Shown piece by piece: positions 27,395-35,174 of a DNA stretch of 64,000 nt. The translations under genes were made by a program, and so were the position numbers. The stretch lies in assembly GCA_014138645.1 (NCBI GenBank), contig JACJIB010000009.1:1-64000 (forward strand), written 5' to 3'. This DNA is from Methylorubrum thiocyanatum. Lineage in GTDB: Bacteria; Pseudomonadota; Alphaproteobacteria; Rhizobiales; Beijerinckiaceae. Position 1 is the first letter of the stretch; every line of letters starts with the position of its first letter. The notes below the pieces were generated by a model. That model was not told the origin of the DNA, did no database searches, and was given only the letters and a program-made list of their open reading frames with translations.

Positions 27395-28078
27395 ATGACC
27401 CTTCTTGCACCCTCGATTCTCGCCGCCGACTTCTCCAGGCTCGGCGAGGAGACGCGGGCGATCGCGCAAGCCGGCGCCGACTGGATCCATCTCGACGTGA
27501 TGGACGGGCATTTCGTGCCCAATATCAGCTTCGGCCCGGCGGTGGTGAAGGCGCTGCGGCCCTGGACCGACAAGGTCTTCGACGTCCACCTGATGATCGC
27601 CCCGGCCGACCCCTACCTCGCGGCCTTCGCCGAGGCCGGGGCCGATGCGATCACGGTTCATGTCGAGGCCGGCCCGCATATCCACCGCTCGCTCCAGACG
27701 ATCCGGGGCCTCGGTAAGCGCGCGGGCGTGGCGCTGAACCCCGGCACGCCGGCCTCGATGATCGAACCGGTGCTCGACATGGTCGATCTCGTGCTGGTGA
27801 TGACGGTCAATCCCGGCTTCGGCGGCCAGAGTTTTATCGGTTCGGCGCTGGAAACGATCGCGCGCGTCAAAGCGATGACGGCTGGCCGAGACATCGACAT
27901 CTCCGTCGATGGCGGCATCACCCCGGAGACCGCCGGCCCCGCCGCGCAGGCCGGCGCCAACATCCTCGTTGCGGGTTCGGCGGCCTTCAAGGGCGGGCCG
28001 GACCACTACGCGAAAAACGTCGCGGCGATCCGCGCGGCGGCCGACGCCGCCGGCGGGCGGGACGGCGTGCGATGCTGA
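27395..28078 (+). CDS. rpe: Ribulose-phosphate 3-epimerase
   Basis: A 227-residue TIM-barrel enzyme interconverting ribulose 5-phosphate and xylulose 5-phosphate. It has the signatures LAPSILAADFSRLGEE, HLDVMDGHFVPNISFGP, VMTVNPGFGGQSF and ISVDGGI. The C-terminal stop overlaps the ATG of the following HAD gene by 7 bases. Together with prk and fbp at 38266-40202 it belongs to pentose-phosphate metabolism. Confidence 0.96.
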   Translation: MTLLAPSILAADFSRLGEETRAIAQAGADWIHLDVMDGHFVPNISFGPAVVKALRPWTDKVFDVHLMIAPADPYLAAFAEAGADAITVHVEAGPHIHRSLQTIRGLGKRAGVALNPGTPASMIEPVLDMVDLVLVMTVNPGFGGQSFIGSALETIARVKAMTAGRDIDISVDGGITPETAGPAAQAGANILVAGSAAFKGGPDHYAKNVAAIRAAADAAGGRDGVRC

Positions 28079-28833
28079 AGGCGCTGATCTTCGACGTCGA
28101 CGGGACGCTGGCCGAGACCGAAGACCTCCACCGCCAGGGCTTCAACCGCGCTTTTCAGGCGCTGGACCTGCCCTGGCACTGGTCGCCGGAATTCTATGCC
28201 GAACTCCTCAAGGTGATGGGCGGCAAGGAGCGGCTCGTCCACTACATCGAGCGCTTCCATCCGGAGGAGGCGGAGGCGCTCAAGGCGCGGATGCCGGAGA
28301 TCCACGATCTCAAGACGCGCTTCTACGGCGAGCTGGCGCAGAGCGGCGGCCTGTCGTTGCGCCCCGGCGTGCGGCGCCTCGTCGAGCAGGCGCGGGACGG
28401 CGGCGTGCGGCTGGCGGTGGCCACCACCACGAGCCGGCCGAACATCGACCTCCTGCTCCGTCTCAACTTCCCGGACGGCGCGCAGCCCTTCGCCGTGATC
28501 GCCGCCGGTGACGAGGCGGCGCAGAAGAAGCCCGCTCCGGACATCTTCGCGCTGGCCGTCCACCGCCTCGGCATCGACCCGTCCGAGGCGATCGCCTTCG
28601 AGGATTCGGCGGCCGGCATCCGCTCGGCGCTCGCCGCCGGGCTGCCGGTGCTCGCCACCCGCAGCCGCTACACGAAGAGCCACCGGCTCGACGGCGCCTT
28701 CTCCGCCGTCTCCGATCTCGGCGAGCCGGGCGCGCCGCACGAGCATCTTCAGGGCCATGTCTGGCCCGACGGCGTCGTCACCCTCGACGCGCTCCGCACC
28801 TGGCATGCGGGGCATCTGCGCGGCGCGGCTTGA
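28072..28833 (+). CDS. cbbY: HAD-family sugar-phosphate phosphatase, CbbY-like
   Basis: A 253-residue HAD hydrolase of the beta-phosphoglucomutase/CbbY branch. The nucleophile motif DVDGTLAETE lies at about residues 8-17. Motif II is ATTTS, the Lys is in QKKPAPDIF, and motif IV is AFEDSAAGIRSA. CbbY enzymes dephosphorylate xylulose bisphosphate, a misfire product inhibiting RuBisCO; in this RuBisCO-free context it may remove related sugar bisphosphates. It overlaps rpe by 7 bases, so the two are coupled. Confidence 0.9.
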   Translation: MLKALIFDVDGTLAETEDLHRQGFNRAFQALDLPWHWSPEFYAELLKVMGGKERLVHYIERFHPEEAEALKARMPEIHDLKTRFYGELAQSGGLSLRPGVRRLVEQARDGGVRLAVATTTSRPNIDLLLRLNFPDGAQPFAVIAAGDEAAQKKPAPDIFALAVHRLGIDPSEAIAFEDSAAGIRSALAAGLPVLATRSRYTKSHRLDGAFSAVSDLGEPGAPHEHLQGHVWPDGVVTLDALRTWHAGHLRGAA

Positions 28834-29021
28834 AGCGCGCTCATCGCGCCCTCGTCACCGCACCGCCGCTTTCCAATCCACCGCGGCGCAGTCTATCAGG
28901 ACGGCCGCCTTCCGCTCCGGGTCGCGGGTCCCGGAACGGCGCCGCACCGGTCGCCTCGCGCGCCGTGCGGGAGGCCGGGACCCTGCCGCTTCGACGTCAC
29001 ACCGCCGGACCGTGGAGCCTG

Positions 29022-30167
29022 ATGCGCGAGCCGAACGCGATCGATTTCTGGCGCGGCTTCGCGCTGGTGACGATTTTCATCAACCACATCCCCGGCAACC
29101 TGTTCGAGCGCTACACCTTCTCGCAATACGGCATCTCGGACGCCGCCGAGCTGTTCGTGTTCCTGGCGGGCTGGTCGATCGGGCTCGCCACCCGCGGGCG
29201 CGATGGCACGCCGGAGCCGCGGCTCACCACCGTGCTGCGGCTCCTGTCGCGCACCATCGAGGTGTACCGGGCGCAGATCACGATCATGGCGCTCGCGCTG
29301 GCGATGATCGCCGGCTGCGCGCTGTATCTCGACAACCCGCTGATCCTCGAATGGCACAATGCCGGCGGCTTCTTCGCCGACCCGATCCAGACCATGGTCG
29401 GCGTCGTGCTGCTCACCCACCAGCTCGGCTTCTTCAACATCCTGCCGCTCTACGTGGTGCTGATCGCCATCGCCCCGGCGGTGGTGCTGATCGGCCGGGT
29501 GAGCCGGACCCTGCTGCTGGCGCTCTCGCTCGCGCTCTACGGGGCGAGCCTCGTCTTCGAGTGGAACTTCCCCTCCTGGCCCGGCGAGGGCGACTGGTTC
29601 TTCGATCCGCTCTGCTGGCAGCTCCTGCTGGTGCTGGGCTTCCTCGCCAACGAGGCGAGCCGGGAATCCGAGCGGCTGCGGCGGCTGTGGCGGCGCCTGA
29701 TGCCGCTGGGCGTCGTCATCGTCATCGTCGGCGTCGTCCTCGCGGTGCTCGAATGGCGGCCCGATCCGATGCTGGCGCCCGAGCCGCGCCTCGTCTTCAC
29801 CTTCGACAAGACCTACCTTTCGCCCGCCCGGCTGATCCATTTCTGCGGCATGGTGCTGGCGTTCCAGGGCGTCTACGCCCTCATCGCCCCGCATGTCGGG
29901 CGGCTCGCCCGCTTTCTGTCGGGTTTGGGGCGCAACTCGCTCGCCGTGTTCTCGATGGGTTCGCTGCTGAGCCTCGCCGGACAGTTCGTGCGCTTCCAGA
30001 CCGGTGGCGGTATCTTCGTTGACATTTCGGTCGTAGGCTCCGGCCTGATCGCACTGGGTTTCACCGCATGGTTCGTCGAATGGCGTTCCCGCAGGCCGCG
30101 GCCGACGCGCAAGGCACCCGACGCCGCCGCGCCCGCCGACACGCCGTCCTCCTCTCGCTCGGCCTGA
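29022..30167 (+). CDS. opgC: OpgC-family membrane protein
   Basis: A 381-residue protein with about ten membrane helices and the N-terminal signature AIDFWRGFALVTIFINHIPGN (residues 5-25, shown in part) characteristic of OpgC, which adds succinyl groups to periplasmic glucans. Features such as GLGRNSLAVFSMGS near the C-terminus agree. ATG 29022 is preferred because the first helix begins at once; in-frame starts back to 28830 give an Arg/Pro-rich non-membrane extension. The last 100 bases overlap the next gene in another frame. Confidence 0.85.
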   Translation: MREPNAIDFWRGFALVTIFINHIPGNLFERYTFSQYGISDAAELFVFLAGWSIGLATRGRDGTPEPRLTTVLRLLSRTIEVYRAQITIMALALAMIAGCALYLDNPLILEWHNAGGFFADPIQTMVGVVLLTHQLGFFNILPLYVVLIAIAPAVVLIGRVSRTLLLALSLALYGASLVFEWNFPSWPGEGDWFFDPLCWQLLLVLGFLANEASRESERLRRLWRRLMPLGVVIVIVGVVLAVLEWRPDPMLAPEPRLVFTFDKTYLSPARLIHFCGMVLAFQGVYALIAPHVGRLARFLSGLGRNSLAVFSMGSLLSLAGQFVRFQTGGGIFVDISVVGSGLIALGFTAWFVEWRSRRPRPTRKAPDAAAPADTPSSSRSA

Positions 30168-31030
30168 GCCTCGCTCTCGCCGCGCCCGCGCTCGGCGAGA
30201 CATCGGGCGCCGCGCCGATGCCGGCCGCGCCGTCCCCTTCGCCCTCATCCCCGGTGGAGGCGCTCGACCAGAGCCTGTCGCCCGAATGCCGGGTGCCGGG
30301 CTCGAAGCTTTACACCCTGGCCCGGCTCAAGGCGGTCAAGGCCGCGCTCAAGGAGAAGCGGCCGATCCACGTCCTGTCGATCGGTTCGTCCTCGGCGGGG
30401 CTCGGCGCCTCCGCGAGCTATCCGGTGAAGCTGGAAAACGCCCTGGAGCAGGCGCTGCCCGACGTTCAGGTCGAGGTCGAGGCCCGCAGCCTGCCCGGCG
30501 AGGTGGCGAGCGGGGCGGGCGAGCGGCTCCGCTCCATGGTCGCCGAGGTGGAGCCGGACCTCGTGGTCTGGCAGGTCGGCACCAACGACGCCCTCGCCCG
30601 CGTCGATATCGAGGCCTTCGGCGAGGCGCTCGACGATTCGGTGCAATGGGTGAAGTCCCACGGCATCGACATCGTGCTGATCGATCCCGTCTTCACCCAG
30701 AGTCTGGCCGACGACGCCTACTACACGCAGATGGTGCGCACCGTGCAGGACGTGGCCCGCCGCGAGGCGGTGCCGCTGGTGCACCGCTACGCGGCGATGC
30801 GCTTCCTCTCGACCCAGCGCACCACCGAGGCGCACATGCTCGGGCGTCATTTTCGGCTGAACGACCTCGGCCTGCGCTGCATGGCCGAGCACGCGACGCG
30901 GGCGATCACCCTGTCGCTGCTTCAGCCGGAGGCGGGCAGGGAGACGGGCAAGGCGGATGCCGTGAAGACGGATCTGTCTGCGCCTGCCAAGGGTCCGTCC
31001 GAGGGAGCTTCGACAGCGGATCGGAAGTGA
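30068..31030 (+). CDS. Secreted SGNH/GDSL-type hydrolase
   Basis: A 320-residue protein with a signal peptide or anchor (HAVLLSLGLSLALAAPALG). An SGNH-like domain follows: block I VLSIGSSSAGLGASASY, block III VWQVGTNDAL, and a late HFRLNDLG region that may hold the catalytic His. Such proteins are esterases or O-acyltransferases acting on glycans. It starts at ATG 30068 (or 30080) inside the end of opgC, an overlap of about 100 bases in another frame. The link with OpgC suggests a role in periplasmic glucan acylation or deacylation. Confidence 0.82.
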   Translation: MVRRMAFPQAAADAQGTRRRRARRHAVLLSLGLSLALAAPALGETSGAAPMPAAPSPSPSSPVEALDQSLSPECRVPGSKLYTLARLKAVKAALKEKRPIHVLSIGSSSAGLGASASYPVKLENALEQALPDVQVEVEARSLPGEVASGAGERLRSMVAEVEPDLVVWQVGTNDALARVDIEAFGEALDDSVQWVKSHGIDIVLIDPVFTQSLADDAYYTQMVRTVQDVARREAVPLVHRYAAMRFLSTQRTTEAHMLGRHFRLNDLGLRCMAEHATRAITLSLLQPEAGRETGKADAVKTDLSAPAKGPSEGASTADRK

Positions 31031-31073
31031 CACGATCCCCGAGCCGGGCGGGCACGATCCGCCCGCACGGAGG

Positions 31074-31457
31074 CTACGATTCTGGGCGATGGCCGCGCGA
31101 CCGTCTCAGATCGGGCGTGACGCTTCCGAGCGCGCGCCGCGCTGCCTCGGGCTCGCGCGCCATCATGCGCATCAGCGCACGCGCCGAAGGATCGGGGCTC
31201 GTGCGCCCCTGCTCCCAGTTGCGCAGCGTCGCCAGCGGAACGCCGATCCACGCCGCGAAGGCCGCTTGCGTCAGGCCGAACTGCTCTCGTACGGCGCGCG
31301 GCGGATAGACGACCCGGCCGGGCTCGATCGGGGCATCGGGATCGTAGCCGTCGTCGCGCATGTAGTTGCGGATCTCGGCCTCGGATGTCGTCGCCAGTTT
31401 CTCGCGATCGACGGTGGAGGAACGTGCCAGCGCTTCCTCTAACGTGATGCGTGCCAT
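31074..31457 (-). CDS. Antitoxin with XRE-type helix-turn-helix (partner of BrnT)
   Basis: A 127-residue protein. The N-terminal half (to about residue 55) is acidic, with TTSEAEIRNYMRDDG resembling the toxin-proximal part of BrnA-type antitoxins. The C-terminal half is a helix-turn-helix (FGLTQAAFAAWIGVPLATLR, about 62-81, then NWEQGR). It overlaps the toxin gene by 19 bases and follows it. Antitoxins of this kind neutralise the toxin and repress their own operon; the twin palindrome upstream of the toxin is a candidate binding site. Confidence 0.82.
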   Translation of the reverse strand: MARITLEEALARSSTVDREKLATTSEAEIRNYMRDDGYDPDAPIEPGRVVYPPRAVREQFGLTQAAFAAWIGVPLATLRNWEQGRTSPDPSARALMRMMAREPEAARRALGSVTPDLRRSRGHRPES

Positions 31458-31708
31458 GCCGCGCGCTCCTTCTCGTTGGCGGGCCATGCCGTGATGATCC
31501 GGCGCACCGCACCGCGATCCGTGTAGACCACCGTGTAGAAGACGCCGCGCGCCTGACCGGTGGCGATGATGCGGACTTCCCCGTACTCTTGACGCGTGTC
31601 GCGCCGCTCCAGCACCGGGCCGGCGAAGATCGCTACGGCGTCGGCGAAACCGAATCCGCGCTGTGCGCGAACCCTGGCGTCCTTCGCGGGATCGAACTCG
31701 AAGTCCAT
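31439..31708 (-). CDS. BrnT-family ribonuclease toxin
   Basis: An 89-residue protein matching BrnT: FEFDPAKDARVRAQRGFGFADAV at the N-terminus, YGEVRIIATG in the centre, and VVYTDRGAVRRIITAWPANEKER at the end, all in the family's order. BrnT toxins are small RNases of the RelE-like fold. The toxin precedes its antitoxin, as is usual for this family. A paired palindromic operator lies just upstream. Length is normal and no key region looks lost. Confidence 0.87.
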   Translation of the reverse strand: MDFEFDPAKDARVRAQRGFGFADAVAIFAGPVLERRDTRQEYGEVRIIATGQARGVFYTVVYTDRGAVRRIITAWPANEKERAAWHASR

Positions 31709-31721
31709 GCACGAGGACGTG

Positions 31722-31765
31722 CGCTGTCAGCGTACCCGACGCAAGCGGAAAGTACGCTGACAGCG
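31722..31765. promoter_or_regulatory. Twin-palindrome operator upstream of the toxin-antitoxin genes
   Basis: Perfect 14-base arms (CGCTGTCAGCGTAC at 31722-31735 and its complement at 31752-31765) flank 16 bases. Each arm itself contains an 11-base near-palindrome CGCTG-T-CAGCG or its complement, with centres 33 bases apart, about three helical turns. It begins 14 bases before the toxin start and suits cooperative binding by the antitoxin. Confidence 0.75.
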
Positions 31766-31888
31766 TCGTTCGTGAACTCTGAAGTGGTGAGCCACCGGCC
31801 TTGTCGGATCCACTTTACCGCTTCGAAACGCCGAGCCGATAGGCAGAGGGGAAGCCTGTCGGCCATTCGGGCGAACGGCATCTCTTGG

Positions 31889-33274
31889 ATGGCGCCCATG
31901 GCAGCGGACAAGGTGATCGCGGGGGGCCTCCCGTCATCCCCCTTCGACACCCTCCTGCTCCGGATTCGGGCCCTGCGCGCGACGGCGGCGGTCTCGGCGC
32001 TCGGCGTGTTCGCGGTCCGCATCGGCGCGGCCGGCTTCGCCTACGGGGCGCAGGTCCTGATGGCGCGCATGATGGGCGGCGGCGAGTACGGGATCTTCGC
32101 CACCGTCTGGGTCTGGATCGCCATCCTCGGCCATAGCGCGACCTTCGGCCTGTCCCAGGGCGCCTGCCGCTTCCTGCCCGCCGACCAGGCCACGGGCCGG
32201 CTCGACAGCGTGCGCGGCTTTCTGCTCGGCGGAGCCCTGGCGAGCCTCGGCGGCGGGCTGGCCCTGTCGCTCGCCGGCCTCGCCGTAGCCCTGCTGCAGG
32301 GCGGCCTCCTCGCCGGTCCCTACGGCACGCCGATCCTGGTCGCCGCCCTTGTCGTGCCGCTCTTCGCGTTTCAGGACTATCTCGAGGGCGTGGCCCGCAG
32401 CCAGGGCTGGCCGCTGCTCGCCATCGCGCCGCCCTACCTGCTGCGTCAGGCCCTGATCATGGCGGCCATGGTCGTCGCCGTGCTCTCGGGGGCACCGGCC
32501 GAGGCGTGGGTCGCCATCGCCTGCACGCTCGCCGCGACCGGCCTCGCGGCGGCGGTGCAGGCGGGGCTCCTGTTGGCACGCCTGCGCCGCCACCTGCCGG
32601 CGGGCCCGCGCCAATACCGCTGGCGGTTCTGGCTGGCCGCCTGCCTGCCGATCGCGGCGGGCGACCTCGCCGCCAGCGCCTTCGGCTTCGTCGATGTGGT
32701 GATCCTCGGCTTCCTCGCAGCCCCGGAGGCGGTCGGCCTGTACTTCGCCGCCACGCGCATCCAGCAATTCGTCGCCTTCGTGCATTACGCGGCCTCCGCC
32801 ACCACCGCCCAGCGCCTCGCCGCGTCGCGGGCGCGCGGCGACGAGGCGGGGCTCGGCCATCTCGTCCGCATGCAGGCCCGCTGGACCTTCCTGGCCACCG
32901 CCGCGGTCGGCCTCGGCATCCTCGCCGTCGCGCCGCTCCTGCTCGGCCTGTTCGGCGAGGGCTTCCGCGCCAGCCTGCCGGTGCTGGCGATCCTCGTCGG
33001 CGGAAGCGTCGCGGCGAGCCTGTTCGGCCCGGCCGAGGACGTGCTGACCATGCTCGGCGGCGAGCGGCTCTGCGCCGGCATCACGTTGGCGATGCTGGTT
33101 CTCGCCGCGGCGCTCTGCTTCGTCCTGGTGCCCTGGCTCGGGGGCGCCGGGGCGGCCCTGGCGGTCGCGCTCGCCACGACCCTGCGCGGCCTCGTTCTGG
33201 CGCTCGGTGCGCGGCGCCTTCACGGCCTCTCGACGCCGGTCGTCGGATTTGCCCAGCGGAGTGCCGCCCGATGA
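31889..33274 (+). CDS. Polysaccharide flippase-like membrane protein (MOP superfamily)
   Basis: A 461-residue protein with about 12 to 14 hydrophobic helices, matching oligosaccharide flippases (Wzx-like). The N-terminal VRIGAAGFAYGAQVLMARMMGGGEYGIFA is a typical first-helix region, and FVDVVILGFLAAPEAVGLYFAATRI fits the second half. It moves lipid-linked glycans across the inner membrane. Start ATG 31889 or 31898. Its stop overlaps the next gene's start (ATGA), so the pair is translationally coupled; no glycosyltransferases are adjacent. Confidence 0.85.
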   Translation: MAPMAADKVIAGGLPSSPFDTLLLRIRALRATAAVSALGVFAVRIGAAGFAYGAQVLMARMMGGGEYGIFATVWVWIAILGHSATFGLSQGACRFLPADQATGRLDSVRGFLLGGALASLGGGLALSLAGLAVALLQGGLLAGPYGTPILVAALVVPLFAFQDYLEGVARSQGWPLLAIAPPYLLRQALIMAAMVVAVLSGAPAEAWVAIACTLAATGLAAAVQAGLLLARLRRHLPAGPRQYRWRFWLAACLPIAAGDLAASAFGFVDVVILGFLAAPEAVGLYFAATRIQQFVAFVHYAASATTAQRLAASRARGDEAGLGHLVRMQARWTFLATAAVGLGILAVAPLLLGLFGEGFRASLPVLAILVGGSVAASLFGPAEDVLTMLGGERLCAGITLAMLVLAAALCFVLVPWLGGAGAALAVALATTLRGLVLALGARRLHGLSTPVVGFAQRSAAR

Positions 33275-34428
33275 TGCGCGCCCTTGCCGGAACCGGACTT
33301 CTCCGCACCTCCGTCGAGCCTGTCGCCGATCTCGCGGCGGAGGCCGCCGCCTGGGACGCGCTGGCGTTCCGGGCCGTCGCGCCGCATCCGTTCTACACGC
33401 GGGCGGTCGTCGCGGCGCACCGCGATCACGGGTTCGCCCATCCCCGCCTCGCCGCGTTGGTCGTCCGCGAGGGCGACGCCATCGCCGCCCTGCTGCCCTT
33501 CAGCCTGCGCCCCGATATCGCCGGGCTCGGCGCGACGCTCGCGCAGCCCTTCCTCTCGCCTTACGTGACGGAGACCACCCCCCTCGTCGCCGACGGTCCC
33601 GGCCTGGTCGACCGGCTCGACGCCCTGGTGGCCGGGCTCGCCCTCGCCTCCGGCGGACGGGCCTGGCGCTGGCCATGGCTCGCGACCGAAACCCGCCTCG
33701 GGACCGGGCTTCTCGCCGCCATGGCGCGGGCCGGCTGGCAGGTCGGCGCCGTGGTGGCGTTCGCGCGCCCGGTCCTCGACCGCCGGAGCGATTACGACGC
33801 CTTCCTCGCCGGCCACCCGCACAAGAGCCGCCTCAAGGATCTGCGCCGCCGCCGCCGCCGGCTGGAGGAAGCGGGCACGCTCACCGTCGAGAGCGCGACG
33901 GAAGGTCTGGAACTGGAGCGGGCGCTTGAAGACTTCCTCGCCCTTGAAGTGGCCGGCTGGAAGGGCGAGGCCGGCACGGCCCTGCGGAGCCGCCCGCGAA
34001 GAGAGGCCTGTGCCCGGGCCCTGTTCCGGCCGGAAGGAGGCGGGAAGCGCGGCACCGTGACCGTCCGGGCCGACCTGCTGCGCCTCGACGGGCGCACGGT
34101 CGCGGCGAGCCTCGCCCTCGTCTCCGGCGGGACCGCCTATCTGCTCAAGACCGCCTACGACGAGACCCTGCGCGCCCAGGCCCCCGGCCTCGTCCTGGAG
34201 GATGCCATCGTCCGCGCGGTCCATGCGGAGGGCTTCGCCGAACGGCTCGACTCGGCGACGATGCCGGGCTCGGCGCTGGAGAGCCTTTACCCCGAGCGCG
34301 AGACGATCGCCGAGATTATCGCACTGCCGCCGGGGGCCGGGCGGATCTCCCTGGAGCGGCGCCTGCGCCTCGCCCGGTTCGAGCATCGCGCCCGGGCCGA
34401 AGCGAAGCGCCTGCTGCGGCGGGGGTGA
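33271..34428 (+). CDS. GNAT-type acyltransferase (CelD/BioF2-like)
   Basis: A 385-residue protein of the double-GNAT type associated with polysaccharide synthesis. The N-terminal region shows WDALAFRAVAPHPFYTRAVVAAH; the central region has HKSRLKDLRRRRRRLEEAG, a basic segment seen in these enzymes, followed by a GNAT domain with GTAYLLKTAYDETLRAQAPG. It likely acylates an exopolysaccharide or lipid-linked precursor handled by the coupled flippase; the substrate is not visible. The ATG at 33271 overlaps the flippase stop. Confidence 0.8.
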   Translation: MMRALAGTGLLRTSVEPVADLAAEAAAWDALAFRAVAPHPFYTRAVVAAHRDHGFAHPRLAALVVREGDAIAALLPFSLRPDIAGLGATLAQPFLSPYVTETTPLVADGPGLVDRLDALVAGLALASGGRAWRWPWLATETRLGTGLLAAMARAGWQVGAVVAFARPVLDRRSDYDAFLAGHPHKSRLKDLRRRRRRLEEAGTLTVESATEGLELERALEDFLALEVAGWKGEAGTALRSRPRREACARALFRPEGGGKRGTVTVRADLLRLDGRTVAASLALVSGGTAYLLKTAYDETLRAQAPGLVLEDAIVRAVHAEGFAERLDSATMPGSALESLYPERETIAEIIALPPGAGRISLERRLRLARFEHRARAEAKRLLRRG

Positions 34429-34438
34429 GGCTGCGGCG

Positions 34439-34747
34439 TCAGCGCGCCGAGTTCTCGCCGTTGTTGCGCTGAACGCAGCGATAGCCGGCGAAGCAGTTCG
34501 GGTCGTCGAGGGTCGGCTCGAAGGCGGGTCGTGCGGTCACCTCGTTGCGGCAATCGCCGCTGTCGAGATGCACCGCCTCGTAGGCGTTCGGACTCGTGGC
34601 GAGCACGACGCGGCGCTCCCGCGCGACCAGGGCCTGCACCGCGCTGCAGGTGAGCGACGGGGTGAAGGGGCGCTGCTGTGCGAAGGCCGGGCTTGCCGCG
34701 ACGGCGAGGCAAAGACCGAGGCTGAGGAGGGAGAGCGGGCGCTGCAT
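34439..34747 (-). CDS. Secreted hypothetical protein (102 aa)
   Basis: A 102-residue protein with a signal peptide (LSLLSLGLCLAVAASPAFA) and a small mature domain containing four Cys (LTCSAV, SGDCRNE, PNCFAG, YRCVQ), which may form two disulfides in the periplasm. No family is recognised. The ATG at 34747 places the signal peptide correctly; an upstream in-frame ATG at 34837 does not. It is convergent with the acyltransferase gene. Confidence 0.75.
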   Translation of the reverse strand: MQRPLSLLSLGLCLAVAASPAFAQQRPFTPSLTCSAVQALVARERRVVLATSPNAYEAVHLDSGDCRNEVTARPAFEPTLDDPNCFAGYRCVQRNNGENSAR

Positions 34748-34937
34748 CGTTTTGGGGCCTGTCCGGGCCAGAGGGCGTGCCCCTGGTTCTGCCCGTTGAA
34801 CCGCGCGGATGCCAGATCGGTTCTCGGTCTCCGTCACCGGTTCCGACCTGTGACACCGGTTCCTGCATCGGCAGGCCGTCCGCGGGAACCGTCCGCGCCA
34901 TCCGGCTCTTCCCCGGGAAAGCCTTCGGAGACGCCCC

Positions 34938-35147
34938 TTGAGCCCGACCGACGCGACCCGACCCGACGATCCCGCCGAGACCCCGAGCGCCCGCAGCTAC
35001 GAGCCGCGACCGGTCTCCGCGCCCGTGCCGGGGCACCGTTCCCCGGCGCCGACCGAGCCGGGAAACATGGGTGGCGAGCGAGACGAGGAGGTCCCTTCGC
35101 GCGAGGGGCCGGCCTCCGAAGGTGGCCAGGGCTATCGCGGCGGCTGA
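34938..35147 (+). CDS. Small disordered hypothetical protein (69 aa)
   Basis: A 69-residue hydrophilic frame, rich in Pro, Glu, Arg and Gly, with no hydrophobic core and probably disordered. It starts with TTG at 34938, with CGGAG 8 to 12 bases upstream. It lies 27 bases before the MBL gene and might be cotranscribed. Similar low-complexity proteins occur at 45784-46683. The call depends on an unusual start and composition, so it is tentative. Confidence 0.45.
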   Translation: MSPTDATRPDDPAETPSARSYEPRPVSAPVPGHRSPAPTEPGNMGGERDEEVPSREGPASEGGQGYRGG

Positions 35148-35174
35148 GCGAGGAGCGGAGCGGGAGGAGGGCCC

